Position numbers and translations under genes: made by a program
From: Patescibacteria group bacterium
GTDB taxonomy: Bacteria; Patescibacteriota; Gracilibacteria; UBA1369; PNNO01
Direction: 5' to 3'
NCBI GenBank assembly: GCA_018821175.1
Contig: JAHJMX010000069.1
Coordinates: forward strand, 1 to 14,577
DNA length: 14,577 nt
Shown: positions 1 to 5,929 of the stretch, piece by piece
Numbering within the stretch: the first letter of the stretch is position 1
Layout of the letters: each line of letters begins with the position of its first letter
The notes under the pieces: generated by a model
Databases searched by the model: none
Told to the model about the DNA's origin: nothing
The model's input: the letters and a program-made list of their open reading frames with translations, nothing else

Positions 1-166
1 ATAGCATTTTCCAAAGACGTTTTGTATAGCATCAAGGCTTGATCAATTTTTGGCATTTTGATAGCATTTTCCAAAGACGTTTTGTATAGCATCAAGGCTT
101 GATCAATTTTTGGCATTTTGATAGCATTTTCCAAAGACGTTTTGTATAGCATCAAGGCTTGATCAA
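1..166 (-). repeat. Perfect 60-bp in-frame tandem repeat (about 2.8 copies, cut by window edge)
   Basis: Bases 1-60 and 61-120 are identical, and 121-166 repeat the first 46 bases again without a mismatch. The period of 60 bp keeps the frame, so the encoded protein repeats a 20-residue unit (residues 865-884, 885-904, 905 onward). Identity at all codon positions implies very recent expansion, or an assembly artefact where a contig ended inside a longer repeat array. The true copy number cannot be known from this window. Confidence 0.95.
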
Positions 167-2756
167 AAATTTGTTGTAGCTTTGATTTTGGTTTTGGGTT
201 CAAGCTTTGACCATATTCTGGTATCCAACTGATTTTTGGTGTCACGCTGCTTTGTTGTACTGGGGCAGGGGATGGCTTAGCTGCCGGACTTGGATTACGT
301 ACTTTTGAGCTAGCAATGTCTAAATCTATGGCTGGGAATAATGGAGTTTGAACTAAATCCAAAGCTTTTTTATCACCATTCATTGCAAGCACAAACAGAT
401 TCGAGAAATTGAACATTGCAGCTGATATTCGACTTTGTTCTTCTGGAGAAAATTCACTTCCAACCACTGTAATCTTTTCTGCTATAACATTTAATGTAAT
501 TTCATTAATTCGATTATATTTATCTGTGTATTTATCAGCAGGATTAGCTTCCTTAGCCCCCAAAGCTTTTTTGTATGCATTGTTTAGTTCTTCCTTTTCC
601 ATTTTGTGAGAAGCTAAAAATCTTATTAAACCAGCTTTTGTCATGCCGCTTCCGGCATATATTGCGCTGAAATATTCAAGTAGGGCATCGATTTTATTGA
701 TTCCTTTTGATGTGGCAATTTCATTCTTAGTGAGTCCTGTTTTTGCCAAAAATGATTCATAAGCACCTTTGAAAGCAAATGTTCTGATTTCTTTCCCATC
801 AATTTTTTCAGTGAATTTTTCTTCAGCAAGGCGCTTGAAGTCACTACGTAAGATTTTTTCACCTTTTTTCATTGGTGTTTCATGCATCATCCTCATCATA
901 TCCCCATCTGGCCATTCTTTTTTGTCTCTAAGGTTGAATTCGACTGATCCAGGAAGGGTTAATCTAAGGAACATTATGTAATTCGTTGGATAATCGAATT
1001 TACCATTTTTATATGGGGCTTGAAAAACGCCACCAACTGGATGAACAAATTCATTTAAACGACCTTCATTTATAATTTGTGCAACTTTAGGATATTGATA
1101 TTTGCCATTTTTTTGCGTTAAATATTGTTTTCGCAAATTAATTATCGCGTTGTTGTAAGCGTTTTGTATAGTGTTTACATGCAAGTTATTTCTTTGTAAA
1201 TTAGCTGGCCCAATTTTTTCTTTTTGAATAATATAGGCTGCATTTTCAGTTGGGTTTTCCATTAAATGAAATAGCTGTCTTGGATGTTGTTCATATTGAT
1301 ATTTGCTCATCCCAGCGAATTGTTGATAATATAATCCAAGTGTTGCCGGTTTTATGATTTCGCTTAAAAGCGCATTATCTGGTAGCATTTTTTCGGAAAT
1401 CTTATTTAGATTTTCTTCTCTTTCAACTTTTTCTGGGTCTTGTTTTGGTGAGTAAGCTGCTTTTTTCCAAGTTGCCGGGATACCAGTAAGTGGCCACCAT
1501 GTAACAGTTTCTCCTTTTTGAGTTTTGTTCCATTCGACTTTTTGTTTCATTTCTTGCGCATTGGCAAGTTCGACTTTGCCGTTTTTAACGGTTAATCCTA
1601 TTCCATCTTTTTGTAAAATTTGAGTTACGATTTCTGCGAAAGTTGGTTCGACAAAAACTTTGTTCTCACGTCTTGCTTGTTCTTTATATTCTTTGATTTT
1701 ACGTTGTAATTTTTCAAGGCTGCTTCCTTGGCTGATCAATTTATCATCAAGCATTGTCATTGTTTTGTATGCCTCTCTTTTGCTTAAATTCTGATCTGGA
1801 ACTCCAGCGATATAAAGTTCGCGGCTTTCTTCCGGCATATGTTCTGCGTTAAAAGCAGTGCGGGTGTTTAAATATTTGTCTGCTAATTTGACGAAATCAT
1901 GATTCCCCAAATGAACAATTGCAGCGTTCATTGATTCTGCTCCATATTTATCAGTGTCGAATGCCTTTTTGAAAAAATCTCTCTTTCCGGATTTGTCGGC
2001 TGCATATGCACGACCATAATCGACTAGACTTTTTCCGGATAGTTTTGAAACGGTGTTTAGACCATAGGCACCAATTCCAAGAATTGCTACCTTTTTGAAC
2101 ATGTCACGTAGTTTAACGGCTCCTTCTTTGTTGCTGTTGAGAAACCAAGATGTCCCGATTAGCATTGTAATTCCAGCAACAAGTCTTTGTTGTCCATTTA
2201 ATTTCCCCCAGTTTGTTCTGAAATCTTGAATTTTTGTTGCAACTTCATGTTCAACAGTGTTTTTGTAGCCAATCCCTTGTTCAATGACTGTTTCTTTTTC
2301 TTTGTTCACTAGATCATCTACATTTAACTGATCTTCAATGTGTTTTCGATATAATTTGTATTTTTCCCATCCATTTTTCAATTTTATGTATTTTGCAGGG
2401 GTAATTTCTTCTTTTTTGATTATTTGGTTTTGCTCAATTTTGTCGTCGAAATCCTTTAAAGTTTCTGCTTTAAATAGCTCATTCATATAATTATCCGCAT
2501 TTGAATTCCCAATAGACCCTCTTGTTTTATTCATGGCATCGCGGAATTCCACCTGATGTTTTGATAGGTCTTTAGTAGGGAAATTTTTTAGCGGAGAATA
2601 AAGGCCAACATAATCAGTATTCTCAAGATCTTTCTTGATCTTGATTTCCGGGTAAACTTTTTTGCGCATCGTTGTATCACGCACAATTTCGTCTGAGCGA
2701 TCAACAGGTTTTGTGTTTTGAGGTGGACGATCACTGTATATTTCTGGATTTGACAT
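1..2756 (-). CDS. Large uncharacterised protein with C-terminal 20-residue tandem repeats (partial, 3' end beyond left edge)
   Basis: The reading frame is open from ATG at 2756 to the left edge, giving 918 codons with no stop seen, so the C-terminus is missing. I do not recognise the family. The N-terminal ~180 residues are charged and probably helical. Two moderately hydrophobic stretches at about residues 190-207 and 222-238 could form a membrane hairpin, but there is no N-terminal signal peptide. A long, mostly hydrophilic region follows. Residues ~821-860 form a Pro/Ser-rich linker, and from residue 865 the protein consists of exact copies of the unit DQALMLYKTSLENAIKMPKI (an amphipathic helix by inspection). 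It is the last gene of a six-gene minus-strand cluster and begins 43 bases after the 53-codon gene. The leader is A/T-rich with no Shine-Dalgarno sequence. A role as a large structural or membrane-attached protein is inference; no catalytic motif is visible. Confidence 0.85.
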   Translation of the reverse strand, partial: MSNPEIYSDRPPQNTKPVDRSDEIVRDTTMRKKVYPEIKIKKDLENTDYVGLYSPLKNFPTKDLSKHQVEFRDAMNKTRGSIGNSNADNYMNELFKAETLKDFDDKIEQNQIIKKEEITPAKYIKLKNGWEKYKLYRKHIEDQLNVDDLVNKEKETVIEQGIGYKNTVEHEVATKIQDFRTNWGKLNGQQRLVAGITMLIGTSWFLNSNKEGAVKLRDMFKKVAILGIGAYGLNTVSKLSGKSLVDYGRAYAADKSGKRDFFKKAFDTDKYGAESMNAAIVHLGNHDFVKLADKYLNTRTAFNAEHMPEESRELYIAGVPDQNLSKREAYKTMTMLDDKLISQGSSLEKLQRKIKEYKEQARRENKVFVEPTFAEIVTQILQKDGIGLTVKNGKVELANAQEMKQKVEWNKTQKGETVTWWPLTGIPATWKKAAYSPKQDPEKVEREENLNKISEKMLPDNALLSEIIKPATLGLYYQQFAGMSKYQYEQHPRQLFHLMENPTENAAYIIQKEKIGPANLQRNNLHVNTIQNAYNNAIINLRKQYLTQKNGKYQYPKVAQIINEGRLNEFVHPVGGVFQAPYKNGKFDYPTNYIMFLRLTLPGSVEFNLRDKKEWPDGDMMRMMHETPMKKGEKILRSDFKRLAEEKFTEKIDGKEIRTFAFKGAYESFLAKTGLTKNEIATSKGINKIDALLEYFSAIYAGSGMTKAGLIRFLASHKMEKEELNNAYKKALGAKEANPADKYTDKYNRINEITLNVIAEKITVVGSEFSPEEQSRISAAMFNFSNLFVLAMNGDKKALDLVQTPLFPAIDLDIASSKVRNPSPAAKPSPAPVQQSSVTPKISWIPEYGQSLNPKPKSKLQQIFDQALMLYKTSLENAIKMPKIDQALMLYKTSLENAIKMPKIDQALMLYKTSLENA

Positions 2757-2799
2757 TTTATATTTGTTTAAGATGTATTAGTGGACTTGAATTAATGGG

Positions 2800-2961
2800 C
2801 TAAAATTGAAGAAAATCTGACTCCATATCTTCAAGGAATGAAGCCAAAATTCCGAAATTTTCCTTTTCTAGCTGAATCATTTTTTCTTTCAAAGCAATTT
2901 TCTTTTCAAGGAGAGTTTCGTATTGTGCTAATTTTTCTTTGTATTGAGTGTTTTTGTTCAT
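2800..2961 (-). CDS. 53-aa coiled-coil microprotein
   Basis: ATG at 2961 and TAG at 2800-2802 give 53 codons, starting MNKNTQYKEKLAQYETLLEK. Residues ~6-36 show heptad-like spacing of L/I/A among K/E residues, typical of a short coiled coil. The C-terminal third (FGILASFLEDMESDFLQF) is acidic and amphipathic. It lies 11 bases after the collagen-like gene and 43 before the giant gene, on the same strand, so it is almost certainly co-transcribed. The leader is A/T-only near the start (no Shine-Dalgarno), as for its neighbours. I know no family for it. By position it could be a small adaptor or oligomerisation partner of the large proteins, but that is inference. The main doubt is that short ORFs arise by chance; the tight packing and coding-like composition argue for a real gene. 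Confidence 0.65.
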   Translation of the reverse strand: MNKNTQYKEKLAQYETLLEKKIALKEKMIQLEKENFGILASFLEDMESDFLQF

Positions 2962-2972
2962 TGTATTTTATT

Positions 2973-4466
2973 CTATATATTTGTTTTTTTCTTATTAGGA
3001 TGGCCTTGTTTCCCGTTAGCCAATGGTTTTGTTTTTAGAGCTAGAATTAAGCCAGGGATGATAGCTGTTGTAATTTTGCGTGTATAATTGTGGTTTTGTC
3101 CATCAACATCTATGTTTTGTTTTTTCCAATTAATTAAGTCGTCAAGATAGTATGTAACGTGTTGAGGATTTTGTTTTGAACACCAGACCATATATGCGAC
3201 TATTCTATCTGCAGTCTTATCGATTCCGTTATATGTTTTTAATTCTTGCCTTAATTCTTCACGTTTTGTTGATGTCTCAACTAATGAGAAGTCATTAATG
3301 TCGATTTTTCCTTTACCTACAACTTCAACATATTCAATTTGTGTGGAAGGTTTTGGAGGTATTTGTGGTTTGATCGGAGTGGTAGGTGGCAAGACTATTG
3401 GTGGGATTGCATCTTTACCATCTTTTCCAGGATCACCTTTTTCACCTTTAGCTCCATCAATACCATCTTTACCATCAATACCATCTTTACCATCGATACC
3501 ATCTTTACCATCGATACCATCTTTACCGTCGATGCCATCTTTACCATCGATGCCATTTCTACCATCGATACCATCTTTTCCAGGATCACCTTTTTCACCT
3601 TTTATGCTTTCAAAGAAGTCATCTGGAGATTTGCCAGGGTTTCTAATGAGCCATATTTTATAAGCATCTTTCCCGTTTTCACCATCTTCCCCAGGATCAC
3701 CTTTTTCACCTTTAGCTCCATCGACACCATCTTTCCCATCAAGTCCATCTTTCCCATCGACACCATCTTTCCCATCAATGCCATCTTTCCCATCAATGCC
3801 ATCTTTCCCGTCGATACCATCTTTCCCTTTGAGGGAAGTAATAAAGTCAAACTCAGAACCAGTATTCCCTTGGTCAAGCCAAGATTGGTAAGCAGAATCT
3901 CCTTCTAGAGAAAGTAGGAAATCAGTTTCTGCCCCAACTCCTCCATTGTTTTTCCATACTTCATAGGCAGATAGTCCATTTTTCCCAGGTTGTGCAGCTG
4001 GGCCTTGTTTACCGGCAAGAATATCATCGACTAGATCTTTTAGTTTTTGGAATTCTTGCTTTAAATCTTGATTTTCACTTTCTAGGCTTCCAATTCTATT
4101 TAGAAGTCCTTGATTCATTGCATGTAAATTGTCATCCAAATTTTGAACTTCAGTTACTAAATCATTATGTGTATTCCCTAGGTTGTTTAAATCTTGTCTC
4201 AAGTCTAAATTTTCCTTTTGTAAAACAGTAATGGTTGTTTCTAATGTTGTCACATTTGTTTCTAAATCATTTATCCGTATGTCTGTTCCCTTAGTAGTTT
4301 TCCCAAGCCTTTGATTGATTTCAGTTACCAAATCGTCAACTCTTTTGCCTTCTACAACATTGATTCTATGAGGAGGATTATTAGCTGGAGCTGCTTGAGG
4401 CTTATTTAAATACACATTTTTTGAGTATTTCAGCAGGTTTTGCATAAAATAATTGTAATTTTCCAT
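2973..4466 (-). CDS. Collagen-like protein with coiled-coil stalk and SAY-W modules
   Basis: A protein of 497 residues. Residues ~40-150 are a long predicted coiled coil (repeated L/I/V spacing, e.g. around LETTITVLQKENLDLRQDL). Residues 165-214 hold two copies of a ~25-residue module with the pattern SAY-x2-W-x6-G-x(2-3)-E-x-DF-x2-SL-x-G; a third, variant copy lies at 266-290. Collagen-type Gly-X-Y repeats, mostly GKDGID, fill ~214-266 and ~290-353. A Pro-rich linker (354-374) leads to a ~120-residue C-terminal domain that I do not recognise, ending in a basic tail. Bacterial and phage collagen-like proteins generally trimerise through Gly-X-Y tracts, and similar SAY..GxExxF modules beside collagen tracts are familiar from phage tail-fibre-like proteins. 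A trimeric fibre is therefore likely. There is no signal peptide or TM segment, so export is unexplained. It is the fourth gene of the minus-strand cluster. Confidence 0.9.
   Translation of the reverse strand: MENYNYFMQNLLKYSKNVYLNKPQAAPANNPPHRINVVEGKRVDDLVTEINQRLGKTTKGTDIRINDLETNVTTLETTITVLQKENLDLRQDLNNLGNTHNDLVTEVQNLDDNLHAMNQGLLNRIGSLESENQDLKQEFQKLKDLVDDILAGKQGPAAQPGKNGLSAYEVWKNNGGVGAETDFLLSLEGDSAYQSWLDQGNTGSEFDFITSLKGKDGIDGKDGIDGKDGIDGKDGVDGKDGLDGKDGVDGAKGEKGDPGEDGENGKDAYKIWLIRNPGKSPDDFFESIKGEKGDPGKDGIDGRNGIDGKDGIDGKDGIDGKDGIDGKDGIDGKDGIDGAKGEKGDPGKDGKDAIPPIVLPPTTPIKPQIPPKPSTQIEYVEVVGKGKIDINDFSLVETSTKREELRQELKTYNGIDKTADRIVAYMVWCSKQNPQHVTYYLDDLINWKKQNIDVDGQNHNYTRKITTAIIPGLILALKTKPLANGKQGHPNKKKTNI
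3408..3599 (-). repeat. 18-bp repeats encoding collagen-like block 2
   Basis: This stretch encodes residues ~290-353 and consists largely of an 18-base unit specifying GKDGID, with near-identical copies from about 3455 to 3575. Here Gly before Lys is written GGT (top strand ...taccatc...). The unit is flanked by the related segment AKGEKGDPGKDG. The repetition also produces long spurious overlapping reading frames on both strands. Confidence 0.9.
3669..3827 (-). repeat. 18-bp repeats encoding collagen-like block 1
   Basis: This stretch encodes residues ~214-266, again Gly-X-Y built on GKDGID/GKDGVD/GKDGLD. Here Gly before Lys is written GGG (top strand ...tcccatc...), unlike block 2. The block is separated from block 2 by a SAY-W-like module. 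Confidence 0.9.
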
Positions 4467-4501
4467 ATTTTTGTTTTTTTATTTTTAAAGTTTTTTTTGT
4501 T

Positions 4502-5527
4502 TTAGCTATTTTGCGAGTATCTATCTAGAATTGGAATGCTTTTGATTCCCATAATTCTTTCAAATAAGAATATTGGATTTCCCGATCTATATTTGATTAT
4601 ATTTTGCTTGATTCCTTCAAGCTTGATATCACAATCATAAATTTCTTCCCGTAATTTATATGTTTTTCTAGTATGGTTTGGATTAGTTTTGTCGTATTGT
4701 GCTAATTCATTAAGCAAACTTTGTCGCTTTTGAAATAATGCATCAATTTTTCCGCTAAACTTTTTTGTTAATTTTTCTCCTTCTAACTTAAGTTCATTTT
4801 CTACATCAGCCCATATTGCATTATTATTTTTACTTACTTTTTGCATTGGGATAAGTTTTTGCACTTTTTGTTTAGTTGCTTCTGCAATAGTTCTAACTCT
4901 TAATGCAGCTTGTTCTCTCCATATTTCCTCGTTTGATGTGCCTTGTGTTTTTACAATTTCATCTTCAATGACTTGAAGTTCTCTTTGTGTGTAAAGAATG
5001 GCCCCATCTAAAGCTACAAGCTCATTCTTTAATTCCTCATATTTTGTTAGGTTTTCGATGAATTTTTCATATTTTTTATATTTCTTATCTATACTTGGTA
5101 ATAATTTTATCCTACGGGGTATTGCGTTCATGAATTTTTCAAACCGACTATATGTTTTTCCAGTTTCAAATCTTTTTTCTGCTTGTTTTTTCGCAACATC
5201 ATATACTTCTTTATAAAATCCAGTTTCATTTGCATCGATTGCTGCAGTCTCATTTATTCTTGCTTGTTGGTCTATTGCACTAGCAAGATCACCACTTGTT
5301 TTAGGGCCAACTCCTACGACTTCTCCTTTTTCATTTTGAATTAAATCCAATTTACCAAGTTTATCAATAAACTCTTTCGCTTCATCTGGGGTTGGGGGTT
5401 CATTGGCAGCTTTGTCGTGAATCCCGAGCAATCTATTATTATAAAGATTCATTTTTGCCCCTGCATTAACAATGGCTTCCCAGCCTGCTTTTTGGTCTTC
5501 TGTTTGTTCTCCTGATCCGTTTGCCAT
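4502..5527 (-). CDS. Uncharacterised 341-aa helical protein
   Basis: I do not recognise this protein. It is hydrophilic and predicted mainly helical. A Gly/Ser/Gln-rich start (MANGSGEQTEDQKAGWEAIV) leads to a small region around 55-75 (LIQNEKGEVVGVGPKTSGD) that looks like a beta turn. Long charged helices with coiled-coil character follow at ~105-195 and ~240-310, and there is a short hydrophobic C-terminus near 318-335. No signal peptide, membrane segment or catalytic motif is visible. The gene starts 15 bases after the 123-codon gene and ends 35 before the collagen-like gene, within the same cluster. The start at 5527 is preceded by an A/T-only leader. A cytoplasmic scaffold or assembly protein is possible from composition and context only. 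Confidence 0.85.
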   Translation of the reverse strand: MANGSGEQTEDQKAGWEAIVNAGAKMNLYNNRLLGIHDKAANEPPTPDEAKEFIDKLGKLDLIQNEKGEVVGVGPKTSGDLASAIDQQARINETAAIDANETGFYKEVYDVAKKQAEKRFETGKTYSRFEKFMNAIPRRIKLLPSIDKKYKKYEKFIENLTKYEELKNELVALDGAILYTQRELQVIEDEIVKTQGTSNEEIWREQAALRVRTIAEATKQKVQKLIPMQKVSKNNNAIWADVENELKLEGEKLTKKFSGKIDALFQKRQSLLNELAQYDKTNPNHTRKTYKLREEIYDCDIKLEGIKQNIIKYRSGNPIFLFERIMGIKSIPILDRYSQNS

Positions 5528-5542
5528 ATATATAAGTATAAA

Positions 5543-5914
5543 TTAATTATTTTTTACTTTTGTGTTCTCATCAATCGCGCGGTCAAGTTTTGCTACGTCA
5601 TAAAGGATTTCATCTGCAAGGTCGTTTACACTTTTGATCATGAATTCATGCAGCATCGGAATGTCGTCGAGTAGCATGAAGAGGATTTCGAATTGTGATC
5701 GTTCAGGATATGTCTCTTTTATATCTTCATAAAGCTCCATTTGATCTTCATCCATTGCATTAATAATTGTTTCGATAATGCGATTTCCCAGTTTTTTTTC
5801 GATTTCATGTCTAATTTTGTTTTCAACTTCTAAAGTTTCATTGTTGAGGTTCATTTTCTCAATAATATAGTCTATGAATGCTTTTGGGCTGTAATTATAA
5901 GAATTAAATATCAT
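5543..5914 (-). CDS. 123-aa helical protein, DUF5663-like
   Basis: A small acidic, all-helical protein. The pattern of a short N-terminal stretch, then EKKLGNRIIETIINAMDEDQ, an acidic helix and a further helix (ILFMLLDDIPMLHEFMIKSV) resembles the DUF5663 proteins common in CPR genomes, in which a 'ri.e.l...l.eeq...f' pattern recurs. I recall this resemblance and have not tested it. No enzymatic motif or signal peptide is seen. It sits 15 bases from both neighbours, the 954-aa gene upstream and the 341-aa gene downstream, so it is surely co-transcribed and probably functions with them, perhaps as a small accessory or chaperone-like subunit (inference). Confidence 0.8.
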   Translation of the reverse strand: MIFNSYNYSPKAFIDYIIEKMNLNNETLEVENKIRHEIEKKLGNRIIETIINAMDEDQMELYEDIKETYPERSQFEILFMLLDDIPMLHEFMIKSVNDLADEILYDVAKLDRAIDENTKVKNN

Positions 5915-5929
5915 GTTAATTTATATTTA

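Noticed and set aside
1..166. CRISPR or non-coding satellite at the left edge
   Set aside because: The 60-bp units are directly adjacent with no spacers and keep an open reading frame in phase with the large minus-strand gene.
3408..3827. CRISPR-like array from the regularly spaced repeats
   Set aside because: The repeats are contiguous 18-bp coding units in one frame without unique spacers; they encode Gly-X-Y collagen repeats.
3298..3908. Long plus-strand and minus-strand reading frames over the collagen region (121, 189, 67 and 91 codons)
   Set aside because: They are produced by the 18-bp repeats of the collagen-like gene read in other frames. Their composition (SIPSLP, FTIDTI, MVKMVS repeats) is an artefact of the repeat.
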